Source: Candidatus Obscuribacterales bacterium
GTDB lineage: Bacteria > Cyanobacteriota > Vampirovibrionia > Obscuribacterales > Obscuribacteraceae
Direction: 5' to 3'
DNA: 64,000 nucleotides
NCBI GenBank assembly: GCA_021732025.1
Contig: JAKFVU010000034.1
Location: forward strand, 62,001-126,000
Positions 35,318 through 43,384 of this stretch are shown here, one piece after another. The translations under genes and the position numbers were made by a program. Position 1 is the stretch's first letter. Every line of letters begins with the position of its first letter. Below the pieces are notes generated by a model that did not search any database, was not told where the DNA came from, and worked only from the letters and a program-made list of their open reading frames with translations.

Positions 35318-36349
35318 ATGCGTATTGGAATTTTGACTGGTGGCGGGGATTGCCCCGGCTTGAATGCCGTGATTAGAGCGGTGGTGAGAACGAGCGTCAA
35401 AGAGTATTCATCAGAAGTTGTCGGCTTCTTAGAAGGCTGGCGCGGTCCCATTGAAAATATGGTGATGCCGTTGACCATGCAGTCGACAGGCGGTTTGATT
35501 CACCGTGGCGGAACAATCTTGCGCACATCGCGCACTAACCCTTTTAAGCTTGATCGCGGCCCAGAGCGCATCGCTGAAAATATTGTCAAAAACCGCCTAG
35601 ACGCCCTGATTGCTGTCGGCGACATCGATACTTGTAGTGTGGCCAATCGACTGCACCAAGAGCATAATTTAAACGTTGTCTGCGTGCCTAAAACAATCGA
35701 TAACGATATTAACGCAACCGATTTTACTTTTGGATTTGACACTGCCATCAACATTGTCACCGAGGCAATAGATCGCCTGCACACTACAGCAGAATCACAT
35801 AACCGTGTGCTGGTCTGTGAAGTAATGGGACGCAAAGCTGGTTGGATTGCTTGCTATGGCGGTATTGCTGGTGGTGCTGACTTTATTTTAGTGCCAGAGA
35901 AGCCAATCAAGGCGCAAGAAGTAGTACAAGCTATCAAAACTAGACACTCACGTGGCCGCGACTACTCAATTGTTGTAGTGGCTGAAGGCGCTCGCTTTGA
36001 GTCACCAGAAGCGTCAAATGAACCAAGTGAATCGAATGGTGATTCGCCTACCGACAATACTAGTATTGGCAATCAACTGGCGCGATTGATCGAATCAGAA
36101 ACCGGTTTTGAAACGAGAGCGACAATTCTTGGCCATATACAACGGGGCGGGGCTCCAACTGCTTTCGACCGGGTTTTGGCCACACGCTTTGGCGTTAAAG
36201 CGACACAGCTAGTGCATGATAAAAAGTATGGACGAATGGTGGCACTTTCTGGTTCGAAATTACATGATGTAGCTATTGAAGAAGCGACTGGCAGCTTAAA
36301 GACTCTCGATATGGAGCTTTATAACGTGGCTGAAGTGTTCTTTGGATAG
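35318..36349 (+). CDS. 6-phosphofructokinase, probably PPi-type, variant active site
   Basis: About 343 residues from the ATG at 35318 (MRIGILTGGGDCPGLNAVIR); a longer frame upstream lacks family similarity. It has the family motifs PKTIDNDI, FGFDTAINI, EVMGRKAGW and LGHIQRGGAPTAFDRV. Two positions decide the phosphate donor. The E. coli Gly104 position is Asp (GDIDT) and the Gly124 position is Lys (PKTIDND), which is the pattern of pyrophosphate-dependent enzymes. The usual GG[DE]D is changed to GDID, so the metal-binding acid at position 103 is Ile. A disordered insertion (about residues 230-247) precedes the last part. ribD overlaps its end by 8 bp. Confidence 0.9.
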   Translation: MRIGILTGGGDCPGLNAVIRAVVRTSVKEYSSEVVGFLEGWRGPIENMVMPLTMQSTGGLIHRGGTILRTSRTNPFKLDRGPERIAENIVKNRLDALIAVGDIDTCSVANRLHQEHNLNVVCVPKTIDNDINATDFTFGFDTAINIVTEAIDRLHTTAESHNRVLVCEVMGRKAGWIACYGGIAGGADFILVPEKPIKAQEVVQAIKTRHSRGRDYSIVVVAEGARFESPEASNEPSESNGDSPTDNTSIGNQLARLIESETGFETRATILGHIQRGGAPTAFDRVLATRFGVKATQLVHDKKYGRMVALSGSKLHDVAIEEATGSLKTLDMELYNVAEVFFG

Positions 36350-37472
36350 TTTCGATACGGTCGACCAGCACTTTATGCGGCGGGCCCTTGAACTGGCCCA
36401 AGAAGCTGAGGGCTACACCGCACCAAACCCGATGGTTGGGGCCGTAGTTGTGAGTGCCGACGGTCGCATAGTTGGCGAAGGCTACCACCATGCTCCTGGT
36501 CTTGCCCATGCCGAAGTTGAGGCCCTTAATCAAGCAGGCGACCAGAGTGTTGGGGCGACGCTGTATGTCAATTTAGAGCCGTGCTGTCATTTTGGCCGCA
36601 CGCCACCGTGCTCGAAGAAAATCATAGAACACAAGCTTGGCCGGGTAGTGGTTGGTATTGCTGACCCCAATCCTAAGGTGGCTGGCGGTGGCTTGAAAGA
36701 GCTTAGTGAGGCTGGTATTGACCTGACAGTTGGTGTATTAGAAAGCGAGTGTGGTTACTTAAATCGCGGTTTTTTCAAAGCCATCAAAGAAAATCTGCCC
36801 TGGCTCTCGCTCAAGATGGCACTAACCCTCGATGGTCGCATTGCCGATCGCACTGCTGCTAGTCGCTATGTTACTGGTGTCACTGCTAGAAAATTTGTCA
36901 TGGCTTTGCGTGCTGCCTATGATGCTGTATTGATTGGTGCTAATACCGCCAGGCTAGATGACCCACAGTTAGATGTTCGCATTGATGATTCAGATGCTAA
37001 TCGAAACCCGCTGCGGGCAGTGCTCGACCCTAACTGCACAGTGAAGCCGGAAGCAAGAATTTTCGCTGCCTCAGGGCAAACAATTATTTTCTGCCGCCAA
37101 AAAGAGTTGAGCCGACAAAGTGACTATCCGCCTTCGGCCTCACTTGTTGCTTTACCCGAGCCAAAGGACGGTCGCCTCGACTGCCAAGGCGCTCTTCAGT
37201 ATTTGTTAGAGCGGGGCTGTCAGAAAGTATTGTGCGAAGGCGGCGGTCAATTGGCTGGCAGTCTCATTGATGCTGGCTTAGTTGATGAACTCTACTGGTT
37301 CGTTGCTCCCAAAATGCTGGTCGATAAAGAGGCATTGCCTGTGGTGGCCTCCGCTAATACTAGATTGATTGCTGACAGCGTTGAGTGGCAAATTACGGGT
37401 GCTAATTTCCTTGGTGACGACCTTCTCATTAGTGCCTTGAATCCAAGACACAATGTCTACACACCCGTATAG
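36342..37472 (+). CDS. ribD: Bifunctional riboflavin deaminase/reductase
   Basis: RibD performs two early riboflavin steps: deamination of the pyrimidine and reduction of the ribose. The deaminase domain (about residues 10-150) has the zinc site HAEVEAL and PCCHFGRTPPCSK. The reductase domain (about 155-370) has LKMALTLDGRIAD, YVTG, LIGANTARLDDPQL and CEGGGQLAGSLIDAGLVDE. The TTG at 36342 overlaps the phosphofructokinase stop by 8 bp; the ATG at 36375 (MRRALELAQEA) is the alternative. Other rib genes are not nearby. An FMN riboswitch is not seen. Confidence 0.95.
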   Translation: MDSFDTVDQHFMRRALELAQEAEGYTAPNPMVGAVVVSADGRIVGEGYHHAPGLAHAEVEALNQAGDQSVGATLYVNLEPCCHFGRTPPCSKKIIEHKLGRVVVGIADPNPKVAGGGLKELSEAGIDLTVGVLESECGYLNRGFFKAIKENLPWLSLKMALTLDGRIADRTAASRYVTGVTARKFVMALRAAYDAVLIGANTARLDDPQLDVRIDDSDANRNPLRAVLDPNCTVKPEARIFAASGQTIIFCRQKELSRQSDYPPSASLVALPEPKDGRLDCQGALQYLLERGCQKVLCEGGGQLAGSLIDAGLVDELYWFVAPKMLVDKEALPVVASANTRLIADSVEWQITGANFLGDDLLISALNPRHNVYTPV

Positions 37473-37864
37473 CGCCTAATAACTGCTGCATCTTCGCCTG
37501 CTATCTAAGAGTAGATTGGGAGAGATGGCAAACCATCCAGTGCAAATTCAGCGTCAGACAGGTCGATGCTGTTCTTTACACACCATCTGTTCCAGTCAGC
37601 TTTCGATATTACGGGAATCAATTACCAATCCTCTAATACATAGTTTCGGACTTCATTTTCATCATCTCATCTTCCTGAGCACAATTGACTTTTGGTCAAC
37701 GGTGGCGTTGTTAGTCCCGGTCTTGAGGGACAGGCTAAAAGAACATGACTATTGGGCTATTGACTGAAAAGACCTTTTCGGTCAAACTTATAATTGTTAG
37801 CACTTCTAGCTTCTGAAAAGCTCTTTAACTCGTGTTTTTGGGGAAAAGGTGCGATGGCGCTGCC
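37473..37864 (+). other. Intergenic region before the lipid operon
   Basis: About 390 bp without a convincing gene. The short frames (one up to 83 codons, 37516-37767) have no family-like content and no properly spaced ribosome site. The right part holds the palindrome and -10 box described separately, and GGGGAAAAGG at 37840-37849 upstream of the desaturase start. No RNA gene is recognised. Confidence 0.6.
37760..37794 (+). promoter_or_regulatory. 26-bp palindrome overlapping a -10 box
   Basis: TTGACTGAAAAG-AC-CTTTTCGGTCAA (37760-37785) is a near-perfect dyad with one mismatched pair. It ends 3 bp before a perfect TATAAT (37789-37794), so it covers the expected -35 and spacer region. No terminating T-run follows. 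The arrangement fits a dimeric repressor or activator site controlling the desaturase operon. Confidence 0.5.
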
Positions 37865-38893
37865 ATGATGATAAAAATGACCAATAGCACTAAACCTAAA
37901 GTCGGCCCTATATCTATGGGCTCCTCAGCCGCTGGCAAATGCTATTTCACGCTGCCTGCTGCTTTGCGCTGGCTTGATTCAGACCATTTTGGCGATGGGG
38001 CAGAGAGTGTCAGAGCCAAACCCGTTAAAACTCGTTTCAGTCGTTGGTTTCCCTTTGCTTTTCTCCACGCTGGTCTATTTGCTGTTCTTTTCGTTGGCTG
38101 GTCACCGATTGCTCTAGGCACAGCTGTCGCACTCTATTGGCTGAGAATGTTTGCCGTAACGGCATTTCTACATCGCTATTTTTCGCACCGTACATTTAAG
38201 ACCAGTCGTCTAGCGCAGTTTATCTTTGCCTTTATGGCATGCTCGGCTGTCCAGCGCGGGCCATTGTGGTGGGCGGCTCACCACCGTGCTCACCACAAAC
38301 TCTCAGATAAAGATGGAGATTTACATTCGCCTTCAGTTAGTGGTTTCATTTGGTCGCATATTGGTTGGATAACAGCTGACTGCAATATGCCGACTGATTA
38401 TGAAAAGATTCCAGATCTGGCCCGCTATCCCGAGCTTGTCTTATTGAATCGCTTCGATTGGTTCGTGCCTGTGCTCCTGGGTTGCAGTCTATTGGTTTGG
38501 GGATACTGCCTGCAGTTGTTCTATCCTCAATTAGGAACAAGCCCATTGCAGATGCTCGTCTGGGGCTTTTTTGTCAGCACTGTGCTGCTCTTCCACGGTA
38601 CTGCTTCAATCAATTCACTGACCCACATGATTGGCTCACAACGCTATAAAACTGGAGATCAAAGCCGCAATAACTTCTTTCTCGCTCTAGTTACTATGGG
38701 TGAGGGCTGGCACAATAATCATCATTACTTCCCTGGGGCAGCCAGGCAAGGCTTTTACTGGTGGGAAGTTGATTTTAGTTTTTACTTGCTTAAGCTCCTA
38801 GCTGCCCTCGGTATTATTTGGCAGCTAAGGCCAGTCCCTGCGGAAGCTTACAGTCATTCTTCGCTTAAAACTTCGGGCGAGGCAATGCAATGA
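37865..38893 (+). CDS. Acyl-CoA/lipid delta-9-type fatty acid desaturase
   Basis: A membrane di-iron desaturase with about 342 residues. The three histidine boxes are HRYFSH, HHRAHH and HNNHH, and hydrophobic segments flank them (about 60-105 and 200-240 in the protein), as in stearoyl-CoA desaturases. It would place a double bond in saturated acyl chains using O2. Several starts are possible: ATG at 37865 or 37868, or a GTG at 37832; GGGGAAAAGG upstream supports the ATGs. It is the first gene of a tight run; the next gene starts inside its last codons (ATGA). Confidence 0.92.
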   Translation: MMIKMTNSTKPKVGPISMGSSAAGKCYFTLPAALRWLDSDHFGDGAESVRAKPVKTRFSRWFPFAFLHAGLFAVLFVGWSPIALGTAVALYWLRMFAVTAFLHRYFSHRTFKTSRLAQFIFAFMACSAVQRGPLWWAAHHRAHHKLSDKDGDLHSPSVSGFIWSHIGWITADCNMPTDYEKIPDLARYPELVLLNRFDWFVPVLLGCSLLVWGYCLQLFYPQLGTSPLQMLVWGFFVSTVLLFHGTASINSLTHMIGSQRYKTGDQSRNNFFLALVTMGEGWHNNHHYFPGAARQGFYWWEVDFSFYLLKLLAALGIIWQLRPVPAEAYSHSSLKTSGEAMQ

Positions 38894-40170
38894 AAAAGCT
38901 TGCCATCGTCGGGGCGGGAATTGCTGGACTGGGTTGTGCCCACAAGTTAAGCCGCCAATACGATCTGACTATTTTTGAGAGTAACTCTTATCTTGGCGGT
39001 CATACCAATACTATTGATGTGGCTGGCAGCAGTAAGGTTGCCTTTGATACTGGCTTTATGGTCTATAACCATATTACTTATCCAAATTTGACGGCTTTAT
39101 TCAGCGAACTCAGTGTTCCCACTAAGAAGACCGATATGTCTTTTTCTGTGCAATATTTGCCCGATAAAATTGAATGGAATGGTGCTGGTTTAGATAGAAT
39201 TTTTGCTCAAAGACGAAATCTTATTAGTCCGCGCTTTTGGCGTATGTTGCTAAAGCTAGATTGGTTCAACAAAAATGCCTTGCTCCACATGGATAGTGCC
39301 GATTTATCCACCGATGTCTCCAGGCTTTCGGTGCGCGACTATGTCCGCCACTTTAAGCTAGGCGAGGATTTTTTGCATTGGTATTTAATACCGATGGCTT
39401 CTGCTGTATGGTCGACGCCACCAGATAAAGTGCAAGACTTTCCTATTGCCACTTTAATTCGCTTCTTCCATAATCATGGTTTCCTGGGCCTAGACACTCA
39501 TTTTCAGTGGTACACAGTCGATGGCGGTGCCAGAGAGTATGTTCAGCGCTTGGTAGCGGCTCTTGCTCCTATCACTCAATTTTCTTCTGGGGTGAAACGG
39601 GTCGAGCGGCTTGCTAACGGCGCTCGAGTGCATACAGAGAGGGGCTTTAGCGATTTTGACAAGGTGATATTTGCCTGTCACGCAGATCAAGCCCTCGCCC
39701 TGATTAGTGAGCCAACGGCTTTAGAGGCTCGCCTCTTAAGCCCGTTTAAGTACCAGGACAATTCGGTAACGGTGCACACCGATCGCCGGGTAATGCCTGC
39801 CGAGCCCAAGGCTTGGGCATCATGGAACTATCGCATCGCTGAGCAGTCTAATACTCATTATTGGATGAATAATCTGCAAGGCCTAAAATGCCAGGAAGAT
39901 TATTTTGTATCGTTAAACAGCGAAAGCTTGATCGACCCGGGTAAAATTGTGCGCCAGCTTGAATATACACACCCGCTTTTTGATCTAGCTACATTTGAGG
40001 CTCAGCCTCAGCTACCGCAGCTCAATTCGGTCAGCCCTAAGCAAGCTTTGTATTTCTGCGGCAGCTACTTCCGTTATGGTTTCCACGAAGATGCTCTAGC
40101 CTCTGCCTATGATTTGAGTGCGATTCTCTCAACTTTGGCTGTGCATAGCTTAGCTGGAGCAGCTCAATAG
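38890..40170 (+). CDS. FAD-dependent amine-oxidase-like oxidoreductase (COG2907 type)
   Basis: The 426-residue protein has an N-terminal dinucleotide fold, KKLAIVGAGIAGLGCAHKL, and then FESNSYLGGHTNTID, the GG-doublet of the amine-oxidase superfamily. It also has GFMVYNHITYPNL and VWSTPPDKV, typical of COG2907 proteins. In other bacteria these lie beside DUF1365 and cyclopropane-fatty-acid-synthase-like genes, as here, and some act in modified fatty acid synthesis. The ATG overlaps the desaturase stop (ATGA). A GAGG lies upstream. The C-terminus has the FAD-closing CGSYFRYGFHEDALASA. Confidence 0.88.
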   Translation: MKKLAIVGAGIAGLGCAHKLSRQYDLTIFESNSYLGGHTNTIDVAGSSKVAFDTGFMVYNHITYPNLTALFSELSVPTKKTDMSFSVQYLPDKIEWNGAGLDRIFAQRRNLISPRFWRMLLKLDWFNKNALLHMDSADLSTDVSRLSVRDYVRHFKLGEDFLHWYLIPMASAVWSTPPDKVQDFPIATLIRFFHNHGFLGLDTHFQWYTVDGGAREYVQRLVAALAPITQFSSGVKRVERLANGARVHTERGFSDFDKVIFACHADQALALISEPTALEARLLSPFKYQDNSVTVHTDRRVMPAEPKAWASWNYRIAEQSNTHYWMNNLQGLKCQEDYFVSLNSESLIDPGKIVRQLEYTHPLFDLATFEAQPQLPQLNSVSPKQALYFCGSYFRYGFHEDALASAYDLSAILSTLAVHSLAGAAQ

Positions 40171-40172
40171 AT

Positions 40173-40961
40173 ATGCCTGATTTAGCAATGACGTCTAGAC
40201 TATTTGAGTGCTCAGTGGCCCATCAACGCTTGTTGCCCAGCGGTCACCGGTTCAAGCATGGCGTTTTTATGCTTTATCTAGAATTGGGAGAACTGAGCTC
40301 TTTAGCTCAGCATTCGCGTCTTTTTAATCATAATAGTTTCAATTTGTTCAGCTTCTATGACAGTGATCATTTATTCGGCTCCGAGCCAGTTGGTACAGAT
40401 AGCTCCTTGCTCGGACGCTTGGAGCGCTTAGTTGCCGACCATGGCATCTCTGAGCCTATGGGAAAGGCCTATCTGCTCACCTATCCTCGGGTGCTTGGCT
40501 ATGTTTTCAATCCGGTGTCATTCTATTTTGTTTTCGATCGTCAGGACCAACCCTTAGCTTGTATTGCTGAAGTAGGAAATACCTTTAGTGAGATGAAAGT
40601 CTACTTTATGGATGCTACTAAAATGAGCTCTGCATCTGTTTTTGATGCAGTTTTCACTAAGCACTTTTATGTTTCACCTTTTGGCAAATTGCAGGATAAA
40701 TTCCATTTTGTTTTGCCTCTCCCCAATCAAGCGTTGAAACTTAGTGTTGATACTGTTGATGGTGACGATCCTAGCAAAAAGATTTTAGTCACCAGCGTCA
40801 GTGGCGTCGCTCTGCCGTTGACGGATAGGCAACTACTGCGGCTCTTCTTCCGCTATCCACTGGTAACTTTACGTGTCATATCGCTAATTCACTGGCATGC
40901 TCTTTTGCTTTGGCTGAAGAAGGTACCGTTTTTCTATAAAGAGCAATGGCCCGAATTGTAG
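40173..40961 (+). CDS. DUF1365 family protein
   Basis: A 262-residue protein of the DUF1365 family. It has SRLFECSVAHQRLLPSGHRFKHGVFML at the N-terminus (landmarks VAHQR and HRFKHGVFML), LLTYPRVLGYVFNPVSFYFVFD, VGNTFSEMKVYF, and KHFYVSPFGKLQDKFHF. The family function is unknown, but it is a steady neighbour of COG2907 and Cfa-like methyltransferases. It lies in the regulon of the singlet-oxygen response factor RpoE/ChrR in some proteobacteria. It starts 2 bp after the oxidoreductase stop and is 25 bp before the first methyltransferase. No membrane segment is evident. Confidence 0.88.
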   Translation: MPDLAMTSRLFECSVAHQRLLPSGHRFKHGVFMLYLELGELSSLAQHSRLFNHNSFNLFSFYDSDHLFGSEPVGTDSSLLGRLERLVADHGISEPMGKAYLLTYPRVLGYVFNPVSFYFVFDRQDQPLACIAEVGNTFSEMKVYFMDATKMSSASVFDAVFTKHFYVSPFGKLQDKFHFVLPLPNQALKLSVDTVDGDDPSKKILVTSVSGVALPLTDRQLLRLFFRYPLVTLRVISLIHWHALLLWLKKVPFFYKEQWPEL

Positions 40962-40986
40962 ACTAACAGCGCTAAGAGAGTTAATC

Positions 40987-42318
40987 ATGAAAGGTAACAA
41001 GATGGCCAATTTAGAGCTTGAAATTGAGAATAAAAAGACAGCTGCTAAAACCTCTCTGACAGTAGCGCAGAAGTTTTGGCGCAAAATTGTATTGGCCGCT
41101 CTTGGTGCCATGACAGAAGGTCGACTAAAGCTGACCTTGCCTGAAGGTCAAATAATCTGGTTTGGTCAGTCGCAGCCAGTTGACGGTGGTATTTGCGCTG
41201 AAATCGATGTCAGGTCAGAAGCTTTCTTTCGCCGCCTGGTAGTTTATGGTCATATCGGACTGTCTGAAGCTTATATGGACGGGCAATGGCAGACCAATGA
41301 CGTGGCCAGTGTAATTGCCTGGGCTCTTCTCAATATCAGTCAATGTCCACTTCTCGAAGGTAATGGCAAGAAGTTTCAGATAGTCAATTTGCTTGGCATT
41401 GGCAATCAGCTGCTGCATTTGTTGCGCCATAACAATGAGTCAAATAGCCGTAAAAATATTGCTTATCACTATGATTTAAGCAACGATCTTTTCAAGTTGT
41501 TCCTGGATGAGTCTATGACTTATTCCAGTGCCTATTTTAAAGACTGGTCGATTAGTTTAAGAGAGGCACAAGCGGCTAAATATGAGAATCTTTGTCGCAA
41601 ACTGGCCTTAAAAGAAGGCGACCGTGTGCTGGAGATTGGCTGTGGTTGGGGTGGGTTTGCTCAGTATGCCGCTACTAATTATGGCTGTCACATTACTGGT
41701 GTGACCATCTCGCAAGAGCAATATGATTATGCCGTGGCTCGTATCCAAAAGGCTGGTCTTAGCCACAAAGTAGAGTTGCGTATGCAAGACTATCGCAAGA
41801 TTACTGGTCAGTTTGACAAGATCGTATCGATAGAAATGATTGAGGCCGTCGGTCATGAGTATCTTGATATATTCTTTCAGCAATGTGACCGTCTGCTAGC
41901 TAAAGACGGGCTATTGGCTCTGCAAATGATTACTTGTCCCGATAGTCGCTATGACCTATTGCGAGAGAACACCGACTTCATTCAAAAGCATATTTTCCCT
42001 GGTTCTTTGCTTCTCTCCCATCGTCGCGTCAGCGAAGCAATGAAGCGCTGCCAGAGCGATCTTTTTGTGCACGATCTTGAAGACATGGGCAATCACTATG
42101 CTAAGACTCTTGGGCTCTGGCAGGAGCGTTTTGAGGCTCAGTTGCCAGCGGTGGAAGCTCTTGGCTTTGACCAAATTTTTGTGCGTAAATGGCGCTATTA
42201 TTTGTCTTACTGTTTTGCTGCTTTTGCTATGCGCAACATTACAGTGGTGCAGACGATTTATACCAGGCCGAACAATCTCAATTTGAGTCGGTCTGAGCTG
42301 CTAAATCGTTTTGCCTAG
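40987..42318 (+). CDS. Cyclopropane-fatty-acid-synthase-like methyltransferase 1
   Basis: A 443-residue SAM-dependent methyltransferase of the Cfa/MmaA family. It has an N-terminal lipid-binding part (about 30-140), then IAYHYDLSNDLFKLFLDESMTYSSAYF (landmarks HYDLSNDLF and MTYSSAYF). The SAM site is VLEIGCGWGGFAQYA, followed by GVTISQEQYDYA, EMIEAVGHEY and a closing domain with FQERFE-like WQERFEAQL and YYLSYCFAAFA. It could form cyclopropane, methyl-branched or related modifications on unsaturated chains made by the desaturase. ATG with AAGAGAG upstream; a second ATG five codons on is possible. Confidence 0.92.
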   Translation: MKGNKMANLELEIENKKTAAKTSLTVAQKFWRKIVLAALGAMTEGRLKLTLPEGQIIWFGQSQPVDGGICAEIDVRSEAFFRRLVVYGHIGLSEAYMDGQWQTNDVASVIAWALLNISQCPLLEGNGKKFQIVNLLGIGNQLLHLLRHNNESNSRKNIAYHYDLSNDLFKLFLDESMTYSSAYFKDWSISLREAQAAKYENLCRKLALKEGDRVLEIGCGWGGFAQYAATNYGCHITGVTISQEQYDYAVARIQKAGLSHKVELRMQDYRKITGQFDKIVSIEMIEAVGHEYLDIFFQQCDRLLAKDGLLALQMITCPDSRYDLLRENTDFIQKHIFPGSLLLSHRRVSEAMKRCQSDLFVHDLEDMGNHYAKTLGLWQERFEAQLPAVEALGFDQIFVRKWRYYLSYCFAAFAMRNITVVQTIYTRPNNLNLSRSELLNRFA

Positions 42319-42337
42319 CCAATCTAGGAAAACAATT

Positions 42338-43363
42338 ATGACTGCTGATATTGATCAATCTATTCAACTTGCTGTTAGTAAACTTAAGGCCGGCTTACTG
42401 GTGGCCTTTCCCACCGAGACTGTCTATGGCCTTGGTGCTGATGCCTCTAGTGCTGCTGCTCTGGAGCGCCTTTATGCTGTCAAAGGAAGGCCCACATCGC
42501 ATCCTGTCATTGTTCATATTGCCACTGTCGAGCAGTTGACCGATTGGGCTAAGGAGATCCCTCCTCAGGCTTACCAACTGGCTGAGCGCTTTTGGCCAGG
42601 GCCAATGACTTTGATTTTGCCAAAGGCCGATCATGTGCTCAGTCAGGTTACTGGTGGGCAAGATTCAGTTGGTATACGCATCCCCTCGCACCCAGTGGCA
42701 CTTAAGCTACTTAAGGCATTCGCTGGCGGTTTGGCTGCACCATCGGCTAATCGTTTTGGTCGTCTTTCACCTACATCTGCTCAAGCCGTAGAGGCCGAAT
42801 TTGCTGATTCGCCTGACTCGTCTGATGAAGTGGCCATGGTGCTTGATGGTGGCCCCTGTGATGTGGGCATTGAGTCCACTATTATTTCACTGCTCTCCTC
42901 CCAAGCAAAAATTTTACGTCCTGGCATGATTGATGCTGCTTCTGTGGCTGAAGTTGTTGGTGCTGAAGCCTTTAGCTCGGGGTCTTCTGTTTCTGCTGGC
43001 GAAACCCGTGTTCCTGGTGCGCTTCCCAGTCATTATGCTCCCCAGACCAAGTTGACAGTCGCTTCCTCCGAGCAGCTGATTGAGCTAGTGCTTGAGCTCA
43101 ATGCCATGGAGAGAAGCGCTGCTGTTTTTGCCTTTGATTCTACTGTGGCTAAGTTAAGGCCCAATCTTTCTGGCCTGGCTTTTGATTCTTTAGTGGTGGC
43201 TCCTGATCAAGTCGATCAATATGCTCGGGCTCTTTATGAGCAGCTGCGTCGTTTCGATAAGCTCAAACTCGATCGCATTTTCGTTGAAGCTGTTCCTGAT
43301 GGTAGCCCTTGGGATGGTGTTAGAGATCGCTTGGCGCGAGCCAGCGCCGAAGTCAGTGCCTAA
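42338..43363 (+). CDS. Sua5/YciO/YrdC threonylcarbamoyl-AMP synthase
   Basis: The enzyme makes threonylcarbamoyl-AMP for the t6A tRNA modification. This is the long Sua5 type, about 341 residues. It has an N-terminal YrdC domain with LKAGLLVAFPTETVYGLGADA (landmark PTETVYGLGADA), KGRPTSHPVIVHI, RFWPGPMTLIL and GGPCDVGIESTI. After the linker PGALPSHYAPQTKL it has a C-terminal Rossmann-like Sua5 domain. The start at ATG 42338 has AGGAAA upstream; a TTG at 42311 inside the previous gene is unlikely. Its place within a lipid-modification operon is odd, since it is a tRNA-modification housekeeping enzyme. Confidence 0.92.
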   Translation: MTADIDQSIQLAVSKLKAGLLVAFPTETVYGLGADASSAAALERLYAVKGRPTSHPVIVHIATVEQLTDWAKEIPPQAYQLAERFWPGPMTLILPKADHVLSQVTGGQDSVGIRIPSHPVALKLLKAFAGGLAAPSANRFGRLSPTSAQAVEAEFADSPDSSDEVAMVLDGGPCDVGIESTIISLLSSQAKILRPGMIDAASVAEVVGAEAFSSGSSVSAGETRVPGALPSHYAPQTKLTVASSEQLIELVLELNAMERSAAVFAFDSTVAKLRPNLSGLAFDSLVVAPDQVDQYARALYEQLRRFDKLKLDRIFVEAVPDGSPWDGVRDRLARASAEVSA

Positions 43364-43384
43364 GCCAGTACTTGAGGAGATATA

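Noticed and set aside
37516-37767. 83-codon frame upstream of the desaturase
   Set aside because: The composition is unlike the neighbouring genes, the ribosome-site-like GGGAGAG touches the start codon with no spacing, and the region contains the promoter and palindrome.
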